Of a DNA stretch of 64,000 bases, positions 23,966 to 35,894 are shown one piece after another. Positions within the stretch are counted from its first letter, which is position 1. The number at the start of each line of letters is the position of its first letter. The position numbers were made by a program, and so were the translations under genes. Below the pieces are notes generated by a model. It worked only from the letters and a program-made list of their open reading frames with translations, had not been told where the DNA came from and ran no database searches. This stretch comes from Malus domestica (Eukaryota > Streptophyta > Magnoliopsida > Rosales > Rosaceae). The stretch is from contig NC_091665.1 of NCBI RefSeq assembly GCF_042453785.1, positions 28,692,501-28,756,500 of the forward strand, read 5' to 3'.

Positions 23966-25930
23966 GACATAGCTTTTTAGTGCTATTATATCAACACAAT
24001 ATTATTTATACTCAAAATTAATAATTTGGACTAAATCACACAATGTATATCAAGATAGTCCATTCATCGTAAATTAAGTACAACTATTATAACATGTTCA
24101 AACGCTATCTACGTGACATTGTGGTGTATAGTACTATAGTGCCAATTGAAACAGATTGATGCTAGCGAGAACAAACCATATTTTGTACATGCTGTGGTAG
24201 TTGATAGCTGAATTCCTTACTCAGTCATTAAAAAATGAGCTTAACCATCAACTACCGTATTATGTTATTTAAAAATAAAAAATAAAAAAAAATCTAAATC
24301 TAATCTCATTAGCATTTTCTATTAAAATAGGGTTCCATTCTATAAAGGATCTGCATGCATTAAAAAAACAGTATAGCGTTGGCATTTTGCATTTCGCGCC
24401 GGAATATTCTACGAGAAATAAAGATCACTGTGAATTTGTTGGCCCCACATTAAAAAAAGTACTGTAGTACATGTACAGTTTTGTCCAAAATATGTCGACA
24501 TGATTTCGACACCATTGCTTAAAACCTTAATTCTCATGGAGTGAAGAAATAAGTTACTCTTGCTTCTACGCGTGCGTGCTTCCAATGCACAATCTCAATG
24601 TGAAAAAAAATAACAAAAAACCAACTTTCTTTAGTATTTACAAGTACTTAGAATTCATTGGAAAGAATTTTTAAAAAGATTGGAAGCATTTTAGAGAAAA
24701 TAATTTTGGATTTTAAAAGAACTCGAAGTGTTTTTTTACAAGAAACAATAGTTATGTGATTTTTACAAGAAGCATTTAAGTGTTTTTTTGAGGATTTAAT
24801 TATATTGTAATTAAGAATTGGTTTAAAAAATATTTTCACGAAAAACAGTTTCAACCATTCTAAAAATACTTCAAGCGAGCCTTAGTGTCAATATATATAT
24901 AGTCATAGTCATTAGATTTGATATGTAATCTTTGATCACTTAGTTTAAGCCTTTAAATAAATTTCAAAGTGAAATAAGTACATGTAGATACTAAAACAAA
25001 AAGGGTAACGCTAAGGAAACTAAATTTGTACATAAAATTTTTAAATTAAATGATGTGTCACCTATAGGTATGAGCACATTTGTCGACGCTTAAGTAATAA
25101 TCCAATAATAACAACCACATCATTTTATTTGCAAATTTTATTTAAAAAATTTGATCACCTTAACATTATCCAAACAAAAATCGTGCTTTCACTTATCATA
25201 AAGCGCAAAGCCTAATTTTTGCACCAATTTTTTTTTCTTACATAGTTGTAGCACTTAGTTTAACAAGTTCATGTTTCTCTATTAGGTTAAAGACTAATGG
25301 CATTGTTTGATTCGATTACATATAAAATAAAAAGTGAAGTCATAGTGTTGAGGAAGCCAGTCTATGCATGAGGTCGAAAAAAGCTTGGAAGTGTAGTGAC
25401 ATGATGAAGGATGATTGTGTCGGGATTCCCTCCTTATAGTGGAGTCCTTTGGCTATGTGTAGCGACTTTCCGATGTTTCCATATCTGAAAAGATAAAGTG
25501 AAGAGACATGTATTATGTTTCATCTACTAAACTTACTTTTACTATTATATAATACCTTTTACAAAATTATTATTCACACTTTAAAATTTAGGATAACGTT
25601 CATTTTACTATTTTAAAGTATCGTGGTTTTCAAATTTTTATATATTAAGTTTTTATTTTTTATCCCAGTCTATACCTAAAGTTATATTTTCTCCTAGAAC
25701 AAATTTCTGTTAGGTTGACCGTTAGTAACTCCGTTAAAGTGTGATGTGATTTTCACGTGGATGATGATTGTGCATCCACATGTTAATGTGGCTCCACGTG
25801 GTTACAAAAATTAATTGTTGTAAGTACTGTAAAATGGAGAGAGTGAAATGTGAATGTGTCACTGCTTCAATGTATCAAATCAACAATGGAGAGTCAAATG
25901 AATGGTTATGGACAGCTTCTCTTGGGGATG
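23966..25930. other. AT-rich spacer, probably decayed repeats
   Basis: No gene is supported. Sequences near 24600-24880 and 25560-25800 have the look of old MITEs: the phrase 'cttcaagcgagcctta' near 24870, and the stretch around the Pro/Thr-poor 'gttagtaactccgtt'. I could not pair their ends, so they are not called individually. Confidence 0.4.
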
Positions 25931-26712
25931 TGTTTGGGCCCAAAGTAATTTAGCTAAGTTTGAATTGATGAGGTACGCTTGAAGGCCAAGGGTGGATTCG
26001 GCTAAGTCTTGGTTCAATAAGGAGTCTTAAAAGTTAAAGATGGCATAAGAATGTTCATAATATTATGAGGAACAAGGGACAAATTGTATGCCAAAAGATG
26101 GATAGGTTTAGAATCCCAGGTCTGGTAGGAGTAATTGAGTTAATCCAGACAAGAAGATAATTCGTTCAAAATATGTCGAGGAGCTTTAGTTCGAGTGGAC
26201 TCTACCTCGGCACTAGGTAAAAGCTGCCACTATAAATAGAAGATGATGTGCAACGTTCAGACCCTCTTCAAATCAACACACAAATCGGCCCTACGCAAAC
26301 TCTCACTGTATGTGAAACCATCTCATCTTTGAGAAAAACACAGACCTTTCTAACTTTGTCAAGCACATCTTCAGTTAGGTTTAACAACACTTTGGTTGGC
26401 AACCGCCGACACTTGAGTTAGGACTAACAGCACGGGAGCCGTAAAATCAGGCGACCGAGGAACACCTTTAGTTAAGTTTAACAACACTGCTTTGAGACTG
26501 ACTGGTTATTTATCCAAGTCTCAGTCAACAAGGAATCTTAGAGTCCTTGTTGGGATAGGTCACTTCATTAAAAGCTAAAACTATGAGTGGATATTCACAA
26601 GTATATTTCAGAGTTCGGTATTTTGACTGCTGAACCACATTTACAATCAAGACACTTATCTCTTTTGAGTACTTGTGTTTGCATGGTCTGGTACTGATTC
26701 GACGCACTTATA

Positions 26713-28538
26713 TGTTGAAAGTATGCCCACAAAACCACTCATTTGATGTAATAACTTTTGGAATACTTATTGTATTAAACTTTTATAAGTTTAATAAAGG
26801 GCGAATCTTATTGTTAATCACTATTTATTGTATTATGTGTTTAAGCAATAAGGGAATCCAAGGAATGTATTTGATATAAGAGATAAGTGATTTAAGTAAG
26901 TTAGATTATCGAGACCTTTCTCTTATGTTCATTCCTAAAACGTTCCTAGCCATATGATTGCCAATTGGGCATTGACAATCCGTTAAGGCTAGTATGTGTT
27001 ATGTCGACTCAAGCGTGAGTATGACTAGTCTCAAGTCATTTAGTGTTGGACACTAAGACAAACACATAGGTGCTTGAAAGAGTAATCAAGTACACTGAGC
27101 AACGATCAAAAGAGAGTTCGAACATACATGTCATGTAAGAACTCAATAGTTGCAATATGCAAAGTAGTCATTTGACCTGAGGCATCATAGATGTCTAATG
27201 GTTAGGTCCTTGATCTTTGATCATGTCAAAGGCATTCCATTGGAGTGTCCACGACATTGTTGGGGTCAAGCTATCTAGTCATGTAGGCATATGAATGCAC
27301 AACAAGGGATCTCTAACCTTCCATGGTGGTAGGAGAATACTCTAAGATATGATTCGAGAGTCTTTGGCCAAAGCATATGAATATGACTTAGGAAGTTTGT
27401 TCCAAATCTTATTCAATTGAATTATATAGAGAAGTATCACATTGGATAGTAGTCATGAAACAAACTATCACTCAAACAATGTGATTAAGAGTATTGTATT
27501 AGAGAAGGACCGTATTGCATTGTAGTTGTAACTGGATAGGTTCTCCAACCACTTCTACTTAGCTTGGGTAACCATGACATGCTGCTAGGTGTCACTCATG
27601 GTTTGTGGAAGCCCTAAAGATTAGCAAACACTAATTTTGAGGGAGAATTGAAATGTGGTTTCAATTCACAATCGATCGTTAAGAGTAACAATCGCCCACT
27701 ACCTCGCTAAATGGAACCTAATGGATCGTACACCGAGTAAGGATGAAAGTGAAGAAATCAAATGAAATGGATATGCAATTAAGTGGTTTAATTGAAAAAT
27801 GGTCAAAGTTAATTAAATAGTTAATTAATTATATGAAATGTTCGTATTGGGCTTTTAAGTTGGTTTTGGGCTTCGGGGCCCAAAAGCGTTTTGGTCCACA
27901 AGGCCCATTATGTTTAAGTTGTATGACAACCAAAACAAAATGGGCAATTAGCCCAATAACAAAGGGAAGGCCGGCCATTAGGGTGAATGATGCAAACTTG
28001 GATTAATTACAAGTTTGCCACTCACTTGTAATGAAGTATAAAAGCAACTTTATAGCTTTATGTTCATTAGGGTTTTCTTGATGGAAAAGAGGTGAAATTT
28101 TTTCTCTCTTTTTATCTATAGAGGCCGGCCACTTAGAGGAGTTTTAGCTAGCAATCTATTCTTCTCTAAGTCATCCATTTCATCTTCACACTACATCCTT
28201 GGTGTGGAGACTTAGAGACATCAAGCTTTTGGTGTTTTGGAGATTCTATCCTCAAATCCTCAAAGGAAGATCCAAGAAGCAAGGAGGTGACTTGAAGGCC
28301 CTCCACTTGGGTGAATCCCTTGTGTAATCAAGGATGAGCTTCAAGGGTAAAGAAACTCTAAATTTTTCCTTCTCTTTAATGTTGTTAAAGAGTTTATTGG
28401 TTCACCATATACTAGGCTTTGAAAGTCATGGGTTTTATGAATTGTTTTTTAATGCATGCCTACTTTAATGTGTTAATAGTTTGCATATGTATTCAAATGT
28501 TCTTACTTATTCTTAGTTAGGACAAAATTTTTCCTTCA
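26713..28538 (+). mobile_element. Long LTR (probably Copia, solo) nested in the family A LTR
   Basis: It starts TGTTGAAAGTATGCCC and ends TTCCTTCA. It is flanked by TTATA at 26708-26712 and at 28539-28543. A TATA-like AAGTATAAAAG sits near 28035 and the body has no coding frame. The 1.83 kb length without an internal region suggests a solo LTR of a long-LTR family. The start sequence resembles Copia LTRs I know from woody eudicots, but no coding domain is present to prove the superfamily. Confidence 0.75.
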
Positions 28539-28739
28539 TTATATTTGCATAAATATAATTATAGTAGCCAAGCCTGGTGCCGACGATTCATGAACTTCGA
28601 AGAAACTAGCAACCTTGTCTTCAGGCTCTAGAACCCAGAGGCCGATACGAGTTCCTTCTTGGGCCGCAGTCCCAAGACACAAAAGTCAGCAACGCGTTTG
28701 ATATCACCACCACATTCGTTCACTCACTGACCGAGCTCA

Positions 28740-29415
28740 TGTTGTGCTATGATAGCACCAAGCCTTATGGAACCAACTCAAGCTAACCCACAAGAAATAT
28801 ATCAAATGGAATGCAAGAACAAAATATAAAAGACACCAAGATTTTAACGAGGCCCTTCAACAGTCAGTGTAACTGGAGTACGTCCTCGGAGCAGTAGGAG
28901 CTCACCCAATAATCCACTGTCAACCAAATGGGAGTTTACAAAGTGTTGGCAAGCTTACAACCCAAAAACCCCAATACAACCAATAGCTCTCACACACCAA
29001 AGAAACAAATAGAGAAAGAAATATTGTGAATAGTTTCTTCTCTGTACAAAGCTCAAAGCTATTATAACAACAACTACCTTGGTGGGTGATTACTAACCAA
29101 AGAGAAGAGCACCTTCTTCTTTTTTTCTGCTCTCAGTTTTCTGTTTTCTACAGCTGCCTTTGCTCTCTCAAAGATGGGCTTCTAAAACAGAAAATGGTGT
29201 ACTCTACCTCTCTCACTTCCGTATGCTCACATTCATCCATCATAAGACACCCAATAAACAAAACCAATAATAAGGCTACTTGCTAGCCTTTACCTCTTTT
29301 TCTACAAACATCATCATAACCTTTTTTTTCTTTTCAACAAACATAATGATGTTGTCTTCCTTATTTTGTTTATTTTATTTAGCCAAAAGTTGGCCACTTG
29401 GCCACTAATTCAACA
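28740..29415 (-). mobile_element. Copia-like solo LTR, minus orientation, second nested insertion
   Basis: Read on the minus strand, the insert begins TGTTGAATTAGTGGCC and ends ATCATAGCACAACA. This gives the TG...CA ends of an LTR, about 676 bp, with no coding region. The flanks are GCTCA (28735-28739) and ATTCA (29416-29420), which agree at three of five positions, so the target duplication is decayed. Comparison with the LTR at 16868 shows that host sequence is interrupted exactly here. Confidence 0.6.
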
Positions 29416-29522
29416 ATTCAGTCGTCGAGTTGTCATGCCCCACATTCAACCGAATGATGTAATTAGTTCAATAGCTATTCAGCATGCGCACCATGTAGGT
29501 TAAGTAGTTTTTAGAATCAACA

Positions 29523-30413
29523 GGATGACAAAATAATTTGTTGCTCGAGATAATTGAGGACCTACAACAATAACGTTTATATATATATATATGAACACAA
29601 GCTATACACTCAACTACATATAACTTCGAAACCTTCGCGTCTGAATACAAAGTTCTTTCATAGGAAAACTTGTTCGATCGAAGCGTGTCTGCACACCATT
29701 TTTAAGCATGATTTTGCTCTCCAAAGATGATACCCCAGCGTGCTGGATATCAGGTAATCAGGTTATGGACAATGTCTTTGCTTTTAAAACCTGTTCTTTG
29801 GAATTAAGTAGCTTGTCATCGTTGTTGATAAAAAGTTCAGATTCTATAGAAATTTGTTCGAACTTCCTTGTACGAGATTTGGATATTGGGAGAGGTTTCC
29901 AATCTGAAAGGTTCATTAAGTTGGTTCTCACCGTTGCTGCAAGAAGGACTGTAATGTTCGCAGGGCATAAAGGGGGAGGTCATAAGTGTCTATACAGTAA
30001 AATTTGATTTTCGATGACTATAATCTCGTGGAATCGTCTTGCCCGCCTTTAGTTGTGATGTCACAACGACGATACCTTTCCTTTGGGCGAATAATTAATG
30101 ATATTCGCTCATTCCTCCAAGCTTTTTTTCTCAACCCAAACTCAGTCTTGTTCGACGAGAAGCAAATTAGGCAGCACATAAAATTGCAAGAGCAGGACTT
30201 GGGGTGCAATAGGAGGTGGCTTAGTTTGAGGAATCACCGGATACAGTAGCAGAAATCTTGATTGAGGATAGTTCTATTGAATTATTACATTTATCTACTA
30301 TGATGTAATGGTGGCCTCTTTTTCCTTGAGTCCAGTTTGAGAGTCCGGAGAATGGTTTTTTTTTTTTTTAGGGGTTCACTCCTTTAACATTCTATCCTCT
30401 TGTACATTTTATC
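29523..30413. other. Unassigned spacer with gene-like remnant
   Basis: The block at about 29785-29870 is similar to one at about 43425-43520 (shared words such as 'gttgttgata' and 'ttcgaacttcc'), so a repeat or duplicated gene fragment is present in both places. Open frames at 29708-30007 and 30004-30249 are unlike any protein I know, and at least part of the signal may belong to the minus strand. I make no functional call. Confidence 0.4.
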
Positions 30414-30595
30414 GATATTTCTAGGGTGGGAAAAAAATATTCCAAATTACCCGAACTTGACCGAAAAATCTCGAAAAGTTTGGTAACCCACCGAAAAAAT
30501 CTCAATATTTTCGGTATGGGAATTGGGAGCTGGTTGCCAAAGTGTTTGGTAATCCCGAACCAATATATATGTATGTGTGTGTGTCTATATATATA

Positions 30596-30864
30596 TGTTG
30601 CAGTCATATTTAGAATAGGAATGTGATTGTGTAAATCTTAGTAGATCTAGGAATATCTCTTATATTCCTATTAGGAGTTGATTACCTATTAAAAGTTGTA
30701 ATCATAAAAGGTTAAGGTTTTTACCTATCATACTACTATAAATAAAGGCACAATGGGGTGATACAACACACACCTCACAATTAAATCTCTCTTCTCCCTC
30801 TTGCTACCATTGGCCCCTTCTCTCTCTAATCCCTTAGATAGCTCAGTTAAATAGGCCTACAACA
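30596..30864 (+). repeat. 5' LTR of the outer Copia-like element
   Basis: This is a 269 bp repeat that matches 34785-35054. It contains a TATA-like ACTATAAATAAAGG near 30736. Confidence 0.75.
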
Positions 30865-31138
30865 CATTATCAGCACGCTCTTGCCAAAAGCTGAGGAATT
30901 GACGGATCGTAGGAGGAGACTATCTTCCACAAAATTCAAAGGCTCTTCTTTGTTTTCTGCTAATCAGGTACGCTTAAAATAAAGGAAGATATTTGAAATG
31001 TCCACGAAGCATGAAAACATTCCCCAAAAAGCATGAACCCCTCTATGTTTATATTTTGCTTTCCTAAACCCTATATATATATATATATATATATGTTTCA
31101 TGCATTGCGTTGGGCACTGTGTGACACCACCATTACAC

Positions 31139-31707
31139 TGTTGGGTTTTTTGGCTCAAAATTAGGATGATGCAATAAATTAGGTTTGTGTTACCTATTTG
31201 GTTTTGGTATCCTATTTGGGTTTGGTTTTGACTTCTTAGTTAGTTTCCTTGGTGGAGAGATTTTGTTAATTACCTATTTGTGGGTTTGGATTTATTTCCT
31301 ATTAGGATTCCTATTGTAACCTAAGTCATATGCACTATAAATAGGACCTTAGGGTTAGTGTATTTAGTGTGGCTCATTCGTGTGGCAATTTGGTGAGAGT
31401 CAATTTGTGAATTTGTGAGTTAGAGAGCAATTTGGGAGAATCTTCTCCGTTAGGTTTGGGTTCTCTACTCGTTTGGTTTAGGGTTTGTAATTTGTGGGAT
31501 TTGGGTTGTGAGAGTTTAAACACTTTTTTGTAATCTCCGTTTGTTTAGTGAAATTCCTCATCGTGCTTTGCATGTGGAGTAGGCTTTACGCTGAACCACG
31601 TAAATCTCTTGTGTCAGTTTGAGATTGTTTGTTTTAGCTTTCACCTACTACGTTGATATTTGGTACTTTGTTATAATTCGCTTCCGTTTGCGCATAAAAG
31701 TACAACA
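31139..31707 (+). repeat. 5' LTR of the young Copia element
   Basis: 569 bp, with a TATA box (ACTATAAATAGG, near 31335). About 99% identical to 32823-33391. Confidence 0.92.
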
Positions 31708-31756
31708 AGTGGTATCAGAGCCCAGGTTTCGGCTTGGGCTTTGTTTGGCAGTCACT

Positions 31757-32719
31757 ATGAAGCCTTCTGTGTCATCGGTGAAAGTTGATATTGAAAAGTT
31801 CGACGGCAATGACTTTGGTATTTGGCAATTGAAGATGCATGCTTTATTAGTTCAACAAGGGCTTTTGAAAACGCTAAAGGGTGTGAAGGCTTTGCCGGAT
31901 TCGTGGACTGATGAAGAAAAAGAAGACGTTATGGAACGGGCACTTGGAGCAATCTTCCTGACTTTATCGAATGAAGTCTTGCGTGAAGTTGGTAGCATCA
32001 AATCTGCACCGGAGTTGTGGATAAAATTGGAGAGCTTGTATATGAACAAATCCCTTGCTAAACGGTTGTATTTGAAGAAAAGTTTGCATACTCTTCGTAT
32101 GGATGAAGGTACGTCAATTAATAAGCATGTTGATGAATTCAATAAACTTATGATGGATTTGAAAAGTGTGGACAACCAAATTAGTGATGAGGATTATGCG
32201 ATAACTTTGTTGTGTTCTTTATCTCCTTCGTATGAACACTTTGTCGATACCATGCTATTTGGTAGAGAAAGTCTTAGTTTGGAAGATGTTAAAGTCCCTT
32301 TGAATTCTAAAGAGCTAAAGAATAAAATGTCTGACACACAAGATGGAGCTTTGGTAGTTCAAGGAAGGAATAAGGAAAGGAGCAAACTTGGAAAGAACAC
32401 TTGTAGCTATTGTTATAAGGATGGTAATTGGAAAGTAGATTGCCCTAAACTCAAGGGCAAAAATAAGTTGTTTGATAAATCTTTTGCTAGTGTTGATGCA
32501 AACATTGCAGAAGATCGTTGTTCTGAACTCCTCTCAAGGTTATGTGAAGAGGTGGAGCTTGGTACTCAAGCTCTTTGGGTGGAGTGCAATTCGCACTTTT
32601 TGTTCGTATGTTCAAGCTTTTACTTGGATTTTGTTTTGTATTTGTTAGTTTCCATAATGGAATTTGTTGGAGAAGGCGTTGGAGGAAATTTCAAGTTTGA
32701 AGACTTTTGGATTTTTTGA
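31757..32719 (+). CDS. Copia gag-like protein with altered zinc knuckle
   Basis: The ATG at 31757 opens a 320 aa frame 50 bp after the LTR. An upstream in-frame extension has no ATG and overlaps the LTR and primer-binding site, so it is not used. Residues about 10-190 are the gag domain of plant Copia elements (landmarks KFDGNDFGIWQLKM, LYMNKSLAKRLYLKK, MDEGTSINKHVDEFN). A zinc knuckle follows, with Cys residues in the right spacing (CSYCYKDGNWKVDC), but the His that binds zinc is Asn. The last 80 residues are unlike gag and run towards the LTR, so a deletion probably joined gag to 3' sequence. The protein would package RNA in the virus-like particle if the changed knuckle still works. Confidence 0.85.
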   Translation: MKPSVSSVKVDIEKFDGNDFGIWQLKMHALLVQQGLLKTLKGVKALPDSWTDEEKEDVMERALGAIFLTLSNEVLREVGSIKSAPELWIKLESLYMNKSLAKRLYLKKSLHTLRMDEGTSINKHVDEFNKLMMDLKSVDNQISDEDYAITLLCSLSPSYEHFVDTMLFGRESLSLEDVKVPLNSKELKNKMSDTQDGALVVQGRNKERSKLGKNTCSYCYKDGNWKVDCPKLKGKNKLFDKSFASVDANIAEDRCSELLSRLCEEVELGTQALWVECNSHFLFVCSSFYLDFVLYLLVSIMEFVGEGVGGNFKFEDFWIF

Positions 32720-32822
32720 GTCTAGGTGGAGATCAGTTTTGAAAGAATTTGGTGCACGTTTGCGTTTGTATTTTGGTATCCCAAAATTTGGAAGTTTGCT
32801 AATTTCTCGCCGAGGTGGAGAT

Positions 32823-33391
32823 TGTTGGGTTTTTTGGCTCAAAATTAGGATGATGCAATAAATTAGGTTTGTGTTACCTATTTGGTTTTGGTATCCTATT
32901 TGGGTTTGGTTTTGACTTCTTAGTTAGTTTCCTTGGTGGAGAGATTTTGTTAATTACCTATTTGTGGGTTTGGATTTATTTCCTATTAGGATTCCTATTG
33001 TAACCTAAGTCCTATGCACTATAAATAGGACCTTAGGGTTAGTGTATTTAGTGTGGCTCATTCGTGTGGCAATTTGGTGAGAGTCAATTTGTGAATTTGT
33101 GAGTTAGAGAGCAATTTGGGAGAATCTTCTCCGTTAGGTTTGGGTTCTCTACTCGTTTGGTTTAGGGTTTGTAATTTGTGGGATTTGGGTTGTGAGAGTT
33201 TAAACACTTTTTTGTAATCTCCGTTTGTTTAGTGAAATTCCTCATCGTGTTTCGCCTGTGGAGTAGGCTTTACGCCGAACCACGTAAATCTCTTGTGTCA
33301 GTTTGAGATTGTTTGTTTTAGCTTTCACCTACGACGTTGATATTTGGTACTTTGTTATAATTCGCTTCCGTTTGCGCATAAAAGTACAACA
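32823..33391 (+). repeat. 3' LTR of the young Copia element
   Basis: 569 bp, ends ACAACA and is followed by the TACAC duplication. Confidence 0.92.
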
Positions 33392-33396
33392 TACAC

Positions 33397-34784
33397 CCCT
33401 ACCGTGGCACCATCGAACCATCACTGACCTAAAGCCCAATCATATGGACCACATGGCATCAGCTTTTTGGCTTGCTGCACTAACGCAGACATCCTGTAAT
33501 ACCCTAATAAATTTAAAATATATGAAAATGTAGAAAAATTTATCGATAAGTGGAAAATGCCCCTCGTTGATTAAATGTAATTTTACGAGGACATATTTTA
33601 TCGTATTTCTTGACATATATGGATAGAGTTCGATCCTAAGAGAGTATAGGAAAAAATCGTTCGTGAAATGGAGTTATAACGAAGAAGTTATAAATGAGCA
33701 AAGTCAGGGGTGAAATGGTAATTTGACCATAATATGGATTTCTCCAGATAATTTTGGTGAAGCCACGTGGAGGGCTGGGAGAGAAAGGAATGGGCATTGC
33801 CCAATTAGAAACCAAGCTAGGGAGGGAAAGGACAGAACCAGAAAAAAAAAAAAAAAAAGGAAGGGAACCGGGTTTCCTCAACTCGCGTGACCCGACCCAA
33901 TATTCAAAATCCCGACACCGATTCTGGCATCCTTCTAGTGAACTGGGCATCGCCATGACCACCAAACGACTCCACGTCGTCCTAGCTTCCAATTCCACCC
34001 AAGCTGGATGGCGGTGGGTGACCATTTCACGATGAACCAACCCCGTCTTCTCCAGCGAGTTCAAGGGCACCCACAGCGTTTTCTGCCATTTCTGAAGCCA
34101 ACTCCAACCACCACCACTATCAATGGACTCCTTGTGAACCCAGGATTATGTCCCAAGCTTTGGTTGGGACGTTGGAGCTTAGAAATTGTCGAATCGAAAA
34201 GAACCCATTTCAAGGGTTTCCGATGATCCCTACCGAATTTGAGGTGTTTCCCGGCCAAATTGGATTTCGACCTAGGTATGAAAATTACTCCCCTTGTTAA
34301 GATCTTCATTTTTATAAATTTTAAGAATTTTTAGAAGTAGTTGAAAGTCGGGACGGTTGACTGCGACGCACGGCGGCGGGTGGCTAGATGACTGTCAATA
34401 CTATTTTTGGGCTAAATTAAATGTCCTGAGTTCAATTTTGATATTCGTATGATGTAAGTTGATCATTTGAACCTAAATTCACTACGATAGGTTTCTTGGT
34501 CAATATATGAATCGACGATCTAACCGTTGGATCGTCACCAAACTTTGATACATTAAAATACATAATATTTGAGTTCTCACTTTTCTCCTTAGTCTATGAG
34601 TTTTTCCCCATGCCTTGGATTTTACCATAGCAAGGTTTGTGAGTTTTACTACCAATGCATACTTTTTTTTATATTTGAGACTCGCGTTCACCCGTTGTGC
34701 CGATGACTTCATCAACTATTCTACCTTATCTGTTGAAGATATGATGCAATGGTTTGTTTGAGTATTTATACACTCAAGGGGGAG
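33397..34784 (+). mobile_element. Remaining interior of the outer element, with a gypsy-like LTR fragment
   Basis: A segment starting TGTAATACCC at 33495 resembles the 5' end of Ty3/gypsy LTRs, including downstream words such as 'ggtaatttgacc'. I found no matching right end or target duplication, so it is a truncated or diverged piece. Small frames at 33636-34309 are on both strands and resemble nothing known. Confidence 0.4.
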
Positions 34785-35054
34785 TGTTACAATCATATTT
34801 AGAATAGGAATGTGACTGTGTAAATCCTAGTAGATCTAGGAATATCTCTTATATTCCTATTAGGAGTTGATTACCTATTAAGAGTTGTAATCCTAAAAGG
34901 GTAAGGTTTTTACCTATCCTACTATTATAAATAAAGGCACAATGGGGTGATACAACACACACCTCACAATTAAATATCTCTCTTCTCCCTCTTGCTAACG
35001 TCGCCTCCTCTCTTTCTAATCCCTTAGATAGCTTAGTTAAATAGGCCTATAACA
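34785..35054 (+). repeat. 3' LTR of the outer Copia-like element
   Basis: 270 bp repeat matching 30596-30864, preceded by the purine tract AAGGGGGAG. Confidence 0.75.
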
Positions 35055-35894
35055 ATATTATATTTATTAGCATAAATAAGCATTGATTCGATTGATTAAA
35101 TCTCAACCGTTGGTAAACAACTCACTCTCTCTCATCACTCAAATTAGGTCTGTAGACTCTGCACGCTGTCTCTCTCTCACTTAGACCCCTTGAATCTCTC
35201 TGCACTCTCTCATTTCCTCCTCCGCTATGTCATAAGTCAACAGACTTAATACTCTCTCCAATCTCTTAAATTGTCTCCACACTCTCTACTATCCCCCTCC
35301 ATCAATAAATTCAACACATCAGCTGTCGAGTCATCGACCACCACACCTCCATGAGTCCTCCATATTCCAGATCTAAACTTCCATAGTTCCACCTCCATCT
35401 CCCACCACAACCTCTAATGAAGGCTTATTTGATCTGAACGGTACCAAGATTCACAAAATTATTGTACCTTGATTTGGATTTGGATTTGGATTATGAAATT
35501 GTGAGTTAAGGTTTTGAACTTTCAATTTGGGGATTTAGAATTAAAATTAGGATTACTTCTTGGTATCTTTGTATTTGGTTTCAATTTTTCTACTTTTGAA
35601 TTTTGATTGAGGTCTTTCTTCAATCTCTGTATTGTTGACTCTTTGGTTTTTTAGGGGTTGTCTACAAATTTGGGATTTGGGGACTATAAATTTGTTATTT
35701 GGGGATGAATTCATATGATTTCTGTGGATTGCATTCTTTCCCGATCTCGAACCGAAAAAATTAAACAACTTCGGGAATACCGAAAGTTCAGTTCGGTTTT
35801 GGGTTTTGGAATCTCATCCCAAAAAGGATCAGTTTGGAATTCGGGATTTGGGTTTTGGTTCTGAATCCTGACCCGAACCAACCCTGGACATTTC

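Larger units (their letters stand above)
25931..29522 (+). mobile_element. Solo LTR (family A), second copy, carrying two nested insertions
   Basis: It starts TGTTTGGGCCCAAA, like the LTR at 16868, and ends AGAATCAACA. It is flanked by GGATG at 25926-25930 and GGATG at 29523-29527. Removing the insertions at 26713-28538 and 28740-29415 leaves about 1.08 kb, close to the 1136 bp of the first copy. The TATA box (TATAAATAG near 26231) and the 'aacaacact' repeat blocks are conserved. It is more decayed than the first copy, consistent with an older insertion. Confidence 0.82.
31139..33391 (+). mobile_element. Young non-autonomous (gag-only) Copia retrotransposon
   Basis: This 2253 bp element is complete. 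Its 569 bp LTRs (31139-31707 and 32823-33391) start TGTTGGG and end GTACAACA. TACAC flanks it at 31134-31138 and 33392-33396. The primer-binding site TGGTATCAGAGC (initiator tRNA-Met) is at 31710-31721, and a purine-rich tract (CGAGGTGGAGA) precedes the 3' LTR. By eye, the two LTRs differ at six positions in 569, about 1%, so insertion is recent. The interior encodes only a gag-like protein and no protease, integrase or RT, so movement depends on a partner element. Confidence 0.93.
30596..35054 (+). mobile_element. Copia-like LTR element with about 270 bp LTRs, interrupted
   Basis: Two closely similar repeats, 30596-30864 (269 bp) and 34785-35054 (270 bp), start TGTT[GA]CA and end in ACAACA/ATAACA. 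The right one is preceded by AAGGGGGAG, a polypurine tract typical of Copia elements. After the left one comes CATTATCAGCACG, a candidate primer-binding site. The flanks ATATA (30591-30595) and ATATT (35055-35059) nearly match. The interior has no pol gene. It contains the younger Copia element at 31139-33391 and, from about 33495, sequence resembling a gypsy LTR. Confidence 0.72.
30422..35886. mobile_element. hAT-like element or MITE interrupted by nested Copia elements
   Basis: The left end reads TAGGGTGGG and the right end, read on the minus strand, CAGGGTTGG. The adjoining 8 bp are GATATTTC (30414-30421) and GACATTTC (35887-35894), one mismatch apart. An 8 bp duplication and CAGGG-type ends fit the hAT superfamily. 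The subterminal sequence on both sides is rich in 'ccgaa' and 'cggttt' words. Excluding the Copia insertion, about 1 kb of non-coding sequence remains. Confidence 0.5.

Noticed and set aside
28544-28563. Alternative right end of the nested LTR at 28558, also followed by TTATA
   Set aside because: That end would lack the canonical CA. The end at 28538 gives TG...CA and the same TTATA duplication.
31619-31756. 46-codon N-terminal extension of the Copia gag frame
   Set aside because: It has no ATG, overlaps the LTR end and the primer-binding site, and the ATG at 31757 precedes the conserved gag domain.
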